Below the pieces are notes generated by a model. That model did no database searches and was not told the origin of the DNA. It saw only the letters and a list, made by a program, of their open reading frames with translations. Positions 56,726 through 64,000 of a stretch of DNA of 64,000 bases are shown here, in pieces (within the stretch, counting starts at the first letter, position 1; each line of letters opens with the position of its first letter). The stretch comes from Staphylococcus simiae. GTDB taxonomy: Bacteria > Bacillota > Bacilli > Staphylococcales > Staphylococcaceae. The position numbers and the translations under genes were made by a program. The stretch lies in assembly GCF_017357005.1 (NCBI RefSeq), contig NZ_CP071589.1, forward strand, positions 1,612,001-1,676,000. The letters are read 5' to 3'.

Positions 56726-56924
56726 TACTTATCACTCCCAAATCTTTAATACTTACAATTTTGCTAAGTTCAACCTTAATTTTTGTCTTTTCTTTATCTA
56801 ATGTCTTAATACAATGTGCCAATTCTTCTTTACCTTCAAAGTGCTTTAACAAATGTTTATCTTGTAAAAGTAGTACGTTGGTTGTGTTTGCTGTAATTAT
56901 GTTTATCACTCCTTGTTTTAGCAT
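56718..56924 (-). CDS. Small early phage protein
   Basis: 68 aa. ITANTTNVLLLQDKHLLKHFEGKEELAHCIKTLDKEKTKIKVEL; a helical charged protein without recognised family. A strong AAGGAGTG lies just inside the first codons, so the true start may be a few codons later at a non-ATG codon. A third operator copy lies 4 bp before the start. Confidence 0.5.
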   Translation of the reverse strand: MLKQGVINIITANTTNVLLLQDKHLLKHFEGKEELAHCIKTLDKEKTKIKVELSKIVSIKDLGVISNE

Positions 56925-56928
56925 TAAT

Positions 56929-56945
56929 GTTCAAAACTATTGAAC
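56929..56945. promoter_or_regulatory. Operator-like palindrome O3
   Basis: GTTCAAAACTATTGAAC, the same GTTCAA-N5-TTGAAC pattern as the two sites at 57182 and 57243. It overlaps the stop codon of the Cro-like gene. Confidence 0.65.
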
Positions 56946-57155
56946 TTTAATATTAAAAAAATATCTAGGTATATCTATATCATTAATACCTAAAAGTTTG
57001 GATGCTTTATAAATATCTCTATCTTTCCATCCAACTTTATTATTTAATTTTAATGATAAACTTCGTTCTGACATACCTAAAGCCAATGCAAACTGACTTT
57101 GATTGCGAAACTTTTCAACAATCTTTCCATTTAAAGCATCATAATTAAATAACAT
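56937..57155 (-). CDS. Cro-like regulator (DUF739/HTH)
   Basis: 72 aa. VEKFRNQSQFALALGMSERSLSLKLNNKVGWKDRDIYKASKLLGI matches DUF739-type phage Cro analogues with a helix-turn-helix. Divergent from the repressor and first in the early operon. It should repress the lysogenic promoter at the shared palindromes. Confidence 0.8.
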   Translation of the reverse strand: MLFNYDALNGKIVEKFRNQSQFALALGMSERSLSLKLNNKVGWKDRDIYKASKLLGINDIDIPRYFFNIKVQ

Positions 57156-57181
57156 GATTATACCTCCACTTCATCAAAGTT

Positions 57182-57198
57182 GTTCAATTTTATTGAAC
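57182..57198. promoter_or_regulatory. Operator-like palindrome O1
   Basis: GTTCAATTTTATTGAAC, a perfect 17-bp palindrome with a central mismatch only, 27 bp upstream of the Cro-like start. Confidence 0.7.
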
Positions 57199-57242
57199 TT
57201 AACTATAATTTATCATATGGTGTTTAGATTTGCAATACTAAA

Positions 57243-57295
57243 GTTCAAAATTTTTGAATAATATTATTGAACTTTTTTACTATAATCACTATAAT
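57243..57295 (+). promoter_or_regulatory. Operator O2 and repressor promoter
   Basis: GTTCAAAATTTTTGAAT (57243-57259) repeats the operator pattern with one change. A half site contributes the -35 TTGAAC (57267-57272), which stands exactly 17 bp from the -10 TATAAT (57290-57295). The repressor ATG follows at 57326 with AGGAGG. Occupied operators would therefore regulate the repressor itself. Confidence 0.7.
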
Positions 57296-57325
57296 TAATT
57301 TATATTCATTAGGAGGTTAGTTATA

Positions 57326-57724
57326 ATGAAAAGTTCATTTAGTGCTAGATTAAAAGAAGCAATGAAAAAAAATAATATGAAACAAGTTGATATTATTAAT
57401 AAAGTAAAATCACTGAATGAATTTAATGATATTAAAATTTCAAAAACTGATCTTAGTCAATACGTAAATGGCAAAACGACACCTGGTCAAAAAAAACTTT
57501 ATGTATTAGCAAAAATTTTGAATGTTAATGAAGCCTGGTTATTAGGTTATAATGTTGATTCACTAAGAATATCTGATGATTCTCGTAACGTTAGTCGAAA
57601 TAAGGAAAAAATATACGCTCACATTAAAAGTGACGTAACTAAAGAAGAAATGGAAGAAATCATCAATTTCATTGATTATGTAAATAGCAAAAGAACTAAC
57701 CAACAAAATAATAGCGATAAATAA
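57326..57724 (+). CDS. Prophage repressor (XRE family, no peptidase domain)
   Basis: 132 aa. N-terminal helix-turn-helix (RLKEAMKKNNMKQVDIINKVKS..KISKTDLSQYVNGKTTPGQKKLYVLAKILNVNEAWLLG), then a short helical tail (SDVTKEEMEEIINFIDYV). There is no S24/LexA-type autocleavage domain, so RecA-stimulated self-cleavage is not expected. The size fits ImmR-like repressors that are cut by a partner ImmA protease. Confidence 0.88.
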   Translation: MKSSFSARLKEAMKKNNMKQVDIINKVKSLNEFNDIKISKTDLSQYVNGKTTPGQKKLYVLAKILNVNEAWLLGYNVDSLRISDDSRNVSRNKEKIYAHIKSDVTKEEMEEIINFIDYVNSKRTNQQNNSDK

Positions 57725-57783
57725 AGAGAGCTACTATTCAAACACATTTGTTTTATTGTGTTTTGTGTAACTCTCTTTTTTTA
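57725..57783 (+). terminator. Terminator after the repressor gene
   Basis: GAGAG..CTCTC with inner CAAACACA..TTGTGTTTTG arms, then a T-run of at least eight. It separates the repressor from the following lysogeny genes. Confidence 0.8.
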
Positions 57784-57872
57784 TATAAAAATTATGCATA
57801 ATTTAACTTTGATAAATTGGAGATGATAAAAATCTAAAATTCTTACAAACTAAAATATAAAGGAGTGAAGTT

Positions 57873-58247
57873 ATGCATCAATACAAGGAGTTGATTGATG
57901 ATATAAATCTTAAATTTATTGAGATGCCTGATAAGCTAGAATGTCTGATTATAGGTAGTGATTTATATATTAATAAGAATTTATCATCTATTTCAACTAT
58001 TGAAATTAAAGAACCAAAGTCTTTATATCATTATCATGATTTTGAATTATTAATCCCCTTAAATCATATTAAACAAGCGATAGAAATACATGACTGCCAA
58101 ACGATACCTCAGTTAAGTGCTTATTTTAAAGTCCCTGTAACAGACATCTTACTAACAATATACTTCTATAAAGTTAAATACTCAGATCTACATTTTCTCA
58201 ATATATTCCACACTGATTTATTAAATATTCATCAAGAAATTATTTAG
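57873..58247 (+). CDS. ImmA/IrrE-like protein lacking the zinc-binding motif
   Basis: 124 aa. It occupies the ImmA position next to the repressor. LECLIIGSDLYINKNLSS matches the part of phage ImmA proteins before the active site, and FELLIPLNHIKQAI..TIPQLSAYFKVPVTDILLTIYF matches the C-terminal helical part. The HEXXH-containing helix that should lie between them is absent (SISTIEIKEPKSLYHYHD instead). Start 57873 has AAAGGAGTG upstream. Protease activity is doubtful. Confidence 0.65.
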   Translation: MHQYKELIDDINLKFIEMPDKLECLIIGSDLYINKNLSSISTIEIKEPKSLYHYHDFELLIPLNHIKQAIEIHDCQTIPQLSAYFKVPVTDILLTIYFYKVKYSDLHFLNIFHTDLLNIHQEII

Positions 58248-58257
58248 GAGGCTTTAA

Positions 58258-58341
58258 ATGCAACAAGAAGCAACAGCATGGTACAAACAAAAATATAGAT
58301 TAAATGCTCGATATGATAATTACATTATAAAATTTGAATAA
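58258..58341 (+). CDS. Possible 27-aa peptide
   Basis: ATG at 58258 with AGGAGG 7 bp upstream. The peptide is MQQEATAWYKQKYRLNARYD followed by NYIIKFE. A good ribosome site is the only support. It lies between the ImmA-like and DUF6414-like genes. Confidence 0.4.
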   Translation: MQQEATAWYKQKYRLNARYDNYIIKFE

Positions 58342-58450
58342 TTGACATTGTTTGAACATAAACAAAGAAGATTGAGAATTTATAAATTACAGTTTATTGA
58401 TTAACTACGCCTGCATGCGTTCAAATATATACGTAAAGGAGAAATGTATT

Positions 58451-59422
58451 ATGAAAGATTTTTTATATTTAGATACTGATGCTATCTCAAGTATTTCCGC
58501 ACAATTATTTGAAGGTAAAATATTAGAAATAAGTGATGAAAAAATGAAACAAACAGGTGACAATATTATCGATAATTATGGAAGTGACGAAAAAAGAAGC
58601 ACTTCTGCTAAATTTGGTACGAGCGGTACTAATATAAGTGGAAATGTGGAAAATTCAACTTTTGAAAGTAAATCTATCGAATTTCTTAACAATGAAACTT
58701 TTAAAATGGGGATTAAAAAAGCTTATGATGATTATTTATATAACAAAGTCTATGAGGAACTAGAATCAAAAAAAGAAATACATAACATTGCAAATGGTAA
58801 TCAATTTGATTTTGTAGATATCAATGGAAAGTTTACTGTTCTAGATATAAATACATCTTCTAAAATATTTGATACTGAATTATTAAGACAAATGTCGTTC
58901 ATGAGCAACTCATTTATTCTGCCTGACATTGAAACTTTAAACAATAAATATAAAGCTGCAACAAAGTATTTAGAGCATCCCGGAAGTAAAAAGTTGCCAA
59001 AGGATTTTAAAGATAAAAAAGAACTAGAAGAATTCTATGAAACATTCGAAGGATTATCATTTTTAAAAACTTTTAATGAAATGTCTAAACATCTTTCAAC
59101 TATATTTGGTAACAAAATAATTTTATATAGAGGTAATACAATATTAATTGGAGATAGAAGTTGTTTAAGAATACCTGGAGAAACCTTATCTTTAGCTAAT
59201 ATAGTAAACATTGAGGGATTTGGAAGAAAAATAACTGAAACAACAACTCTCTCATCTGTAACTGATTTTCAAAAAATGGATTTTGATGACGAAGATTTCT
59301 TATCAAAAGGTACTCAAGGTATATTAATGATCTTTTTAACATCAGTATTAGGTTTAAAAGAAAAAGACACATTCGATATATTCCAACCAATTGGTTTAGA
59401 ATACTCAAAAGTGTCTAGATAA
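58451..59422 (+). CDS. DUF6414-like protein, lysogenic cargo
   Basis: 323 aa from the ATG at 58451 with AAAGGAG upstream. The N-terminus MKDFLYLDTDAISSISAQLFEG is the signature I recall for DUF6414, followed by a Gly/Ser-rich low-complexity stretch (about 45-75) and an alpha/beta C-terminal domain. Its biochemical role is unknown. Members occur in mobile elements. Its position between repressor and integrase, expressed in the lysogen, makes defence or lysogenic conversion plausible. Confidence 0.65.
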   Translation: MKDFLYLDTDAISSISAQLFEGKILEISDEKMKQTGDNIIDNYGSDEKRSTSAKFGTSGTNISGNVENSTFESKSIEFLNNETFKMGIKKAYDDYLYNKVYEELESKKEIHNIANGNQFDFVDINGKFTVLDINTSSKIFDTELLRQMSFMSNSFILPDIETLNNKYKAATKYLEHPGSKKLPKDFKDKKELEEFYETFEGLSFLKTFNEMSKHLSTIFGNKIILYRGNTILIGDRSCLRIPGETLSLANIVNIEGFGRKITETTTLSSVTDFQKMDFDDEDFLSKGTQGILMIFLTSVLGLKEKDTFDIFQPIGLEYSKVSR

Positions 59423-59581
59423 TTCTTTTTCTACATGATTTTGAATATAATTTTCCTTTTTATTATCATTATTATTTTTTATTTTTTTCTTGGCTTTTAA
59501 ATAGTTCTCATGATGTATTACCGACATATTCTTACGTTCTTTTTCATTTTGTTTAATTTTATTTTTAATTAAATCAATCAT
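59405..59581 (-). CDS. Possible lysine-rich small protein, convergent to the DUF6414-like gene
   Basis: 58 aa from the ATG at 59581 (GGTGGTGATA upstream). Very Lys/Asn-rich (KNKIKQNEKERKNMSV, KAKKKIKNNNDNKKEN). Overlaps the end of the DUF6414-like gene by 18 bp on the other strand. Coding status uncertain. Confidence 0.35.
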   Translation of the reverse strand: MIDLIKNKIKQNEKERKNMSVIHHENYLKAKKKIKNNNDNKKENYIQNHVEKELSRHF

Positions 59582-59703
59582 TATTATCACCACCACTTGA
59601 TTTAATTATATCATATTTTTATTAAATATACATTTGTGGTTAGCAAGCCTACTTTTATTGTTTGTTACATTTTTTAGTGGAAGGATAGTTTAAGAAATTA
59701 AAA

Positions 59704-59863
59704 AAGATAATCCCAGGGTCATAGGAATTCTCAGCTTTCGCTTACCCCCATTCGGGGACCCAGAGCTAATCCTTCTCGCGTTATCTTAAATATACTAAAA
59801 GTTACATTGGCTATTATTTCAAGAATTATTCACAGGGTAGCACGTCTACCCTTCTTATTTTTT
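59704..59863 (+). ncRNA. Structured leader with terminator upstream of the integrase
   Basis: Nested pairings: AAGATAA/TTATCTT (59704-59710 with 59781-59787), AGGA/TCCT, AGCT/AGCT, and a CCCC-ATTC-GGGG hairpin. An alternative GGGTC/GACCC pairing (59716-59720 with 59757-59761) would exclude the last. A terminator-like GGGTAG/CTACCC hairpin plus T-rich tract (59835-59863) comes right before the AGGAGGTG of int. It looks like an attenuated or switchable leader, or a small RNA. No family recognised. Confidence 0.5.
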
Positions 59864-59879
59864 AGGAGGTGTCCTATAA

Positions 59880-61007
59880 ATGGCTTCATTTGAAAAGAGA
59901 GGAAATTATTGGAGATTTAAAGTACATTATAAAGATGAATTTGGAGACAAAAAATATATCACTCAATCAGGATTTAGAACTAAAGCAGAAGCTAAAAAAG
60001 CAGCCTTAGAAGTTGAGTTAAATTTAAAAAATGGCTTTAAAGAATATGTTAATTTTACGCTCGAACAATGGCTTGACTATTATCTTGAAACTTGGCGTAA
60101 AGATAAAATTAGTCAAAGTACATTTGAAATTGAGCTATATGCTAAAAGAAGATTATTAACTTACTATGATCCAAATATTAAAATAAAAGATATTACACCA
60201 TCAATGCATCAAAAATTTATTAACACGTTAATTGAACATGGTTATAGTAAATCAACTTTATCAAAAACACATAATTTACTTAAGCGTGCGATGGAACGTG
60301 CTAAATATGATAGACATATATATTTCAATCCATGTGATGGTATCACGCTTCAACATAAAAACTTAAAAGAACGAGACAAAGCGAAATATTTACCAAAAGA
60401 CAAAATCAAACCTTTTTTAGATATGGTTAAAAAACGCGATATATATCAATATTTTTTATTTAGAACGCTTATTGAAACAGGTATGCGTATTGGTGAAGCG
60501 AGTGCATTATCCTGGCAAGATTACGACAGAAAAGCCAAAACTATATCAATTACAAAGTCATATGATCAGAAAAGAAATCAATTTGGTGCTACTAAAAATA
60601 AAGAAAATAGAATTATATTTATAAGTGACACATTATCAAAAGAATTATTTAAACTAAAGTCCTTGCAGAACGCTAATAAACTCGCAAACAGTGAGTTATA
60701 TAATATGAGTTATGATTTTATGTTTTGTAACGAGTTTGGTGACCCTCTTCCACGTTCAACAACACATAATACAATGAAATATGTTACAGGTAAAATTTTA
60801 GGTAAAGGTAACGAGTTAAGTATACATAAATTAAGACATACTCACGCCACTTTATTGTTAGAGAGTAATGTTCCAATGAAAGTAATTCAAGAACGACTTG
60901 GTCATAAGAGTGAATTCATAACAAGCAACGTGTATAGTCACGTAACTGAACAAATGAATCATAATGCAAAAGATAATTTCGAAACCTATATACGTGACAT
61001 TTTTTAA
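59880..61007 (+). CDS. int: Tyrosine-type phage integrase
   Basis: 375 aa. An AP2-like arm-binding N-terminus (MASFEKRGNYWRFKVHYKD), a SAM-like core-binding domain (about 55-160), and the catalytic domain with Arg in TLIETGMRIGEASAL, the HxxR in LSIHKLRHTHATLLLE, His/Lys residues in GHKSEFITSN and the nucleophile Tyr in VYSHVT. It catalyses insertion and excision. It is the last phage gene, next to the glnA end, so an attachment site lies just downstream. It starts from the ATG at 59880 behind AGGAGGTG. Confidence 0.95.
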   Translation: MASFEKRGNYWRFKVHYKDEFGDKKYITQSGFRTKAEAKKAALEVELNLKNGFKEYVNFTLEQWLDYYLETWRKDKISQSTFEIELYAKRRLLTYYDPNIKIKDITPSMHQKFINTLIEHGYSKSTLSKTHNLLKRAMERAKYDRHIYFNPCDGITLQHKNLKERDKAKYLPKDKIKPFLDMVKKRDIYQYFLFRTLIETGMRIGEASALSWQDYDRKAKTISITKSYDQKRNQFGATKNKENRIIFISDTLSKELFKLKSLQNANKLANSELYNMSYDFMFCNEFGDPLPRSTTHNTMKYVTGKILGKGNELSIHKLRHTHATLLLESNVPMKVIQERLGHKSEFITSNVYSHVTEQMNHNAKDNFETYIRDIF

Positions 61008-61011
61008 GTTT

Positions 61012-61073
61012 AGTTGCCCAAAAGTTGCCCAATCGACTAAATAGCACCAATTTCCACATAAAAAAGTTGCCCA
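61012..61073 (+). promoter_or_regulatory. Direct repeats AGTTGCCCA, probable integrase arm sites next to att
   Basis: AGTTGCCCA occurs at 61012-61020, 61023-61031 and 61065-61073, immediately after int. Such direct repeats flank the core site of many tyrosine recombinases and are bound by the N-terminal domain. The core would lie to the right, towards the glnA terminator (61074-61120). I did not find the matching second att copy on the left. Confidence 0.55.
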
Positions 61074-61082
61074 TTTCACACC

Positions 61083-61116
61083 AAAAAAGAGCTAAAGCGA
61101 AATCGCCCTAGCTCTT
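61083..61116 (-). terminator. glnA terminator
   Basis: AGAGCTA..TAGCTC-type stem with GGCGATTTCGCT inner pairs on the minus strand, then TTTTTT. It ends glnRA, and the prophage ends close to it. Confidence 0.85.
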
Positions 61117-61151
61117 GATACTACTTAAATCATCCCATTTTGTTTAGCGTA

Positions 61152-62492
61152 TTAATATTGTTTCATGTACTGCTCGCGCTCCCATTCAGACACTTGGGTA
61201 CGGTAATAATCCCATTCTAATGATTTAGAGTTAATAAATTGATTGTAAATATGATTACCTAAAGCTTGTTTGATAACATTGTTTTCACGCATAGCTTTTA
61301 TTGCTGTATATAATGTTGAAGGTAAATCTTGAATGCCTACTGCTTCACGTTCTTCACGGTTCATTTCATAAATGTTTTGGTTAACAGGTTTTGGTACTTC
61401 AAGTTTGTTCTTAATACCATCTAAGCCTGCTTCTAAAATTGCAGCTAAAGCCATATATGGGTTAGCAGCTGGGTCTACTGAACGAACTTCAATACGAGTA
61501 GAAAGTCCTCTTGAGGATGGAACACGTACTAACGGTGAACGGTTTTTACCACTCCAAGCGATATAACAAGGTGCTTCATAGCCTGGAACTAATCGTTTGT
61601 ATGAGTTAACAAGTGGGTTACATACTGCTGTGAATCCACGTGCATTTTTTAAGATACCTGCCGTAAATTGATATGCTGTATCTGTTAGACCCATTTCACT
61701 ATTAGGGTCGTAGAAAGCATTTTCTTTACCTTTGAATAAAGATACATTAAAGTGCATTCCACTACCATTCACACCAAATAATGGTTTTGGCATAAATGTT
61801 GCATGTAAATTATGTTTACGCGCAATTGTTTTAACTACTAATTTAAATGTTTGGATATTATCACATGCTGTGATAGCATCTGCATATTTAAAGTCGATTT
61901 CATGTTGTCCAGGTGCTACTTCATGATGACTTGCTTCGATATCAAAGCCCATGTCTTCTAATTCTAATACGATATCACGACGACAATTTTCACCTAAATC
62001 AGTAGGTGCTAAATCGAAGTAACCACCATCATCATTTAACTCAAGCGTTGGTTCGCCTTTGTCATCTAATTTGAATAAGAAGAATTCTGGTTCAGGCCCT
62101 AAGTTAAAGTCTGTGAATCCTAAGTCTTCCATTTCTTTTAACACACGTTTTAAGTTGTTACGTGGATCCCCTTCAAATGGTGTACCATCCGTTTTATATA
62201 CGTCACAAATTAAACGCGCAACTTTACCTTGTCCAGCTGTCCATGGGAAGATAACCCAAGTATCTAAATCAGGTTGTAAATACATATCTGATTCTTCAAT
62301 TCGTACAAATCCTTCGATAGAAGAACCATCGAACATCATTTCGTTATCAAGTACTTTTTCTAATTGGCTAACAGGTACTTCAACGTTTTTAATTGTTCCT
62401 AAAATATCTGTAAATTGTAATCTTAGATATCTTACATTTTCCTCTTCAGCAAACTTACGAATGTCATCTTTTGTAAAAGTACGTTTTGGCAT
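61152..62492 (-). CDS. glnA: Glutamine synthetase type I
   Basis: 446 aa from the ATG at 62492 (TTGGAGG site, [15 protein letters not shown]). ATP-dependent synthesis of glutamine from glutamate and ammonium; dodecameric and cytoplasmic. Typical segments: [25 protein letters not shown], the ATP-binding [13 protein letters not shown] and NRSPLVRVP. The glnRA operon is controlled by GlnR; in Gram-positives the feedback-inhibited enzyme binds and activates GlnR. Confidence 0.97.
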   Translation of the reverse strand: MPKRTFTKDDIRKFAEEENVRYLRLQFTDILGTIKNVEVPVSQLEKVLDNEMMFDGSSIEGFVRIEESDMYLQPDLDTWVIFPWTAGQGKVARLICDVYKTDGTPFEGDPRNNLKRVLKEMEDLGFTDFNLGPEPEFFLFKLDDKGEPTLELNDDGGYFDLAPTDLGENCRRDIVLELEDMGFDIEASHHEVAPGQHEIDFKYADAITACDNIQTFKLVVKTIARKHNLHATFMPKPLFGVNGSGMHFNVSLFKGKENAFYDPNSEMGLTDTAYQFTAGILKNARGFTAVCNPLVNSYKRLVPGYEAPCYIAWSGKNRSPLVRVPSSRGLSTRIEVRSVDPAANPYMALAAILEAGLDGIKNKLEVPKPVNQNIYEMNREEREAVGIQDLPSTLYTAIKAMRENNVIKQALGNHIYNQFINSKSLEWDYYRTQVSEWEREQYMKQY

Positions 62493-62510
62493 TTTGAAAT
62501 CCTCCAAGTT

Positions 62511-62879
62511 TTATTTAATAAATCGGGATAAATCACCACGATTTATTGGCAATGTTTCTCCAACAGGCTTTTGCGTGGCATCTACAATCATCTTTTTTCT
62601 AGTTTCTTGTTCATCAGTTGATAAATGCTCTTGACTATCAAATATGATTTGTTTAATCCCTTTAATATTAAATCCTTTTTCTATTAATGATTTAATTTCT
62701 AGTAATCGTTCCAAATCATTGAGTGAGAACAGTCGTTTCTTACCTTCTGTTCTTTCTGGTTTAATCAGTTCATGTGTTTCGTAATAACGGATTTGTCTTG
62801 GAGATAAATCTGTTAGTTTACTAACAACACTCATAGAGAATACGGCCATGTTGCGTCTGATTGCATCATTCGACATCAT
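62511..62879 (-). CDS. glnR: GlnR, MerR-family nitrogen repressor
   Basis: 122 aa. The MerR helix-turn-helix (MAVFSMSVVSKLTDLSPRQIRYYETHELIKPERTEGKKRLFSL) and the C-terminal autoinhibitory tail (INRGDLSRFIK) mark GlnR. It represses glnRA when glutamine is plentiful. 18 bp before glnA; its binding site lies upstream. Confidence 0.94.
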   Translation of the reverse strand: MMSNDAIRRNMAVFSMSVVSKLTDLSPRQIRYYETHELIKPERTEGKKRLFSLNDLERLLEIKSLIEKGFNIKGIKQIIFDSQEHLSTDEQETRKKMIVDATQKPVGETLPINRGDLSRFIK

Positions 62880-62945
62880 TGTACCTCTCCTCTACTTTTG
62901 AACTTGTTAACAATTTATCATAAATAATCAGATAATACAAAAATA

Positions 62946-62962
62946 TGTTAGGTTTTCTAACA
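62946..62962. promoter_or_regulatory. GlnR box
   Basis: TGTTAGGTTTTCTAACA fits the GlnR/TnrA consensus TGTNA-N7-TNACA exactly, 67 bp upstream of the glnR start. It predicts autoregulation of glnRA. Confidence 0.88.
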
Positions 62963-63073
62963 TAGAGCTTCAAACCCTTGATATGAAAGCATCCAATATA
63001 TCTGCATAATATAAAATTCAGTTCAATTACATAATTTTTTTCGAAAATTTTTAAAATAATCTGATAAAATAAA

Positions 63074-63115
63074 CAAAATTTAACTCAGGACATTACATTT
63101 TGCCCTGAGTTTTAA
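63074..63115. terminator. Terminator after the methionine gamma-lyase-like gene
   Basis: AACTCAGG and CCTGAGTT, an 8-bp perfect stem with A/T-rich flanks, directly after the stop of the gene at 63119. Confidence 0.75.
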
Positions 63116-63118
63116 GTG

Positions 63119-64000
63119 TTAAACTAAACCTTGTTGTTGCAGTTGTCTAACTGCGCGAGTAACGGCTAATTTAACGTGTTCATAGGTTAATCCACCTTGT
63201 ACATACGCTTCATATGGTGGTCTAATAGGTCCGTCAGCTGATAATTCAATTGATGACCCCTGTACAAAAGTTCCTGCTGCCATGATGACATCATCTTCAT
63301 AGCCGGGCATATAACTAGGCTCCGGACTAAAATGCGCATTAATTGGTGAAGCATGTTGAATACTTTGACAAAATGAAATCATTTGTTCCTTAGTATCAAA
63401 TTGTACAGTTTGAATTAAATCTGTACGTTTTTCATTATATTTAGGTGTCGTTTTCATATTTAACTTATCTAACAATAAACTCGTAAATAATGCGCCTTTT
63501 AAACTTTGACTAACAACGTGAGGTGCTAAGAAAAATCCTTGATACATCTCTTGCAAAGAATTTAATGATGCACCCGCTTCTTTTCCTATACCAGGAGCAG
63601 TTAAACGATAACCACAACGTTGAATTAAATCTTGTCTCCCAACGATATAGCCACCGATTTTCGCTAGACCACCTCCAGGATTTTTAATTAAGGACCCTGC
63701 TATTAAATCTGCACCACATTCTATAGGTTCTTTTGTTTCAACAAATTCACCATAACAATTATCAACAAAAATGATGATATTCGGGTGTTTAGACTTTATC
63801 ATGTGTATTGCATGTTCAATTTCATCTATTGTAATAGAAGGTCTTTGGTCATATCCTTTTGAACGTTGTATCGCAATTACTTTTGTTCGATCATTGATTT
63901 GTTGCAACACGTTTTCTATATCAATATGTCCCTCTTTCAAAGCGATATCCTGATAAGTCACACCGTGTTCCTTCAAACTTTCAATACCATTGCCATTGAT
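63119..64000 (-). CDS. Methionine gamma-lyase-family/aluminium-resistance protein, C-terminal part (cut by window edge)
   Basis: 294 codons in the window; the frame is open to the right edge. PLP-enzyme features: FVDNCYGEFVE with the Asp that contacts the pyridine ring, the PLP-Lys region AGSLIKNPGGGLAKIGGYIVGR, and GIGKEAGASL. This matches the methionine gamma-lyase family (PF06838) often annotated as aluminium resistance protein, conserved upstream of glnRA in staphylococci. True substrate uncertain. Confidence 0.9.
   Translation of the reverse strand: MNGNGIESLKEHGVTYQDIALKEGHIDIENVLQQINDRTKVIAIQRSKGYDQRPSITIDEIEHAIHMIKSKHPNIIIFVDNCYGEFVETKEPIECGADLIAGSLIKNPGGGLAKIGGYIVGRQDLIQRCGYRLTAPGIGKEAGASLNSLQEMYQGFFLAPHVVSQSLKGALFTSLLLDKLNMKTTPKYNEKRTDLIQTVQFDTKEQMISFCQSIQHASPINAHFSPEPSYMPGYEDDVIMAAGTFVQGSSIELSADGPIRPPYEAYVQGGLTYEHVKLAVTRAVRQLQQQGLV

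Noticed and set aside
59640..59880. Region before int considered as a tRNA or tmRNA-like gene
   Set aside because: No T-loop, acceptor CCA or anticodon arm can be placed; the pairings fit a leader with terminator instead.
62059..62634. 191-codon plus-strand frame opposite glnA and glnR
   Set aside because: Antisense to two core genes, no ribosome site, no recognisable protein.

Overview
The window is low-GC Firmicutes DNA and almost certainly a Staphylococcus chromosome. The core genes, read from their protein sequences, include a SasC-type YSIRK/LPxTG surface protein next to leuS, the SarA-family regulator Rot, the MurJ-type flippase, PepV, Dat, YtmP and the glnR-glnA pair. They are close to S. 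aureus homologues as I remember them but clearly divergent (Rot especially), so a non-aureus species or a distant relative is likely. I cannot name the species from sequence alone.

Layout. (1) 1-22.7 kb, core chromosome: trmB (cut by the window edge), ytmP, dat-pepV, an IS110-family remnant followed by a STAR-like intergenic repeat cluster, a YtxH-like protein, a 16S pseudouridine synthase overlapping murJ, an FAD oxidoreductase, sasC, a rhodanese, leuS with a T-box leader, an MFS transporter, ytqA-ytqB (tRNA wobble modification) and rot. (2) 23.0-27.1 kb, nested mobile DNA: a group IIC-like intron (RT on the minus strand) whose 5' part is interrupted by a complete IS21-family element with a 7-bp target duplication. 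The intron itself sits in the T-tract of the terminator of a Fic gene. (3) about 27.1-61.1 kb, a largely complete siphovirus prophage with SPP1-like head genes. Minus-strand late genes run right to left: terS, terL, portal, minor head protein with a C-terminal toxin-like domain plus a small putative immunity gene, scaffold, capsid, connectors, major tail protein, frameshifted tail chaperones, tape measure, Dit, Tal, fibre, SGNH esterase, BppU-like protein, holin, amidase, then small cargo genes including Fic. Minus-strand early genes (57.2-49.3 kb) carry a Cro-like regulator, Gam/Gp157-like, Sak4-like ATPase, DUF669-like ssDNA-binding and DnaD-like initiator proteins, dUTPase and a late regulator. 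Plus-strand lysogeny genes (57.3-61.0 kb) carry a short repressor, a degenerate ImmA-like protein, a DUF6414-like protein and a tyrosine integrase. (4) 61.1-64.0 kb, core chromosome again: glnA, glnR with a GlnR box, and a methionine gamma-lyase-like gene cut by the window edge.

How the parts work together. The prophage switch shows three 17-bp palindromes (GTTCAA-N5-TTGAAC) around the repressor/Cro divergence. The repressor has no self-cleavage domain and the adjacent ImmA-like protein lacks a zinc-protease motif, so induction is unlikely to follow the usual route. Several genes look like lysogenic cargo or superinfection defence: an Abi-alpha-like gene transcribed against the early operon, the DUF6414-like gene, the Fic protein and the head-linked toxin/immunity pair. 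Two regions look like structured RNA: a probable rightward transcript at about 51075-51377 with its own promoter, operator-like palindrome, three hairpins and a pseudoknot-capable terminator; and a folded leader with terminator directly before the integrase (59704-59863).

In S. aureus, as I recall the gene order, rot and glnA are far apart and in opposite relative orientation. The join seen here across the prophage therefore suggests an inversion, a species-specific order, or an assembly join through repeated DNA.
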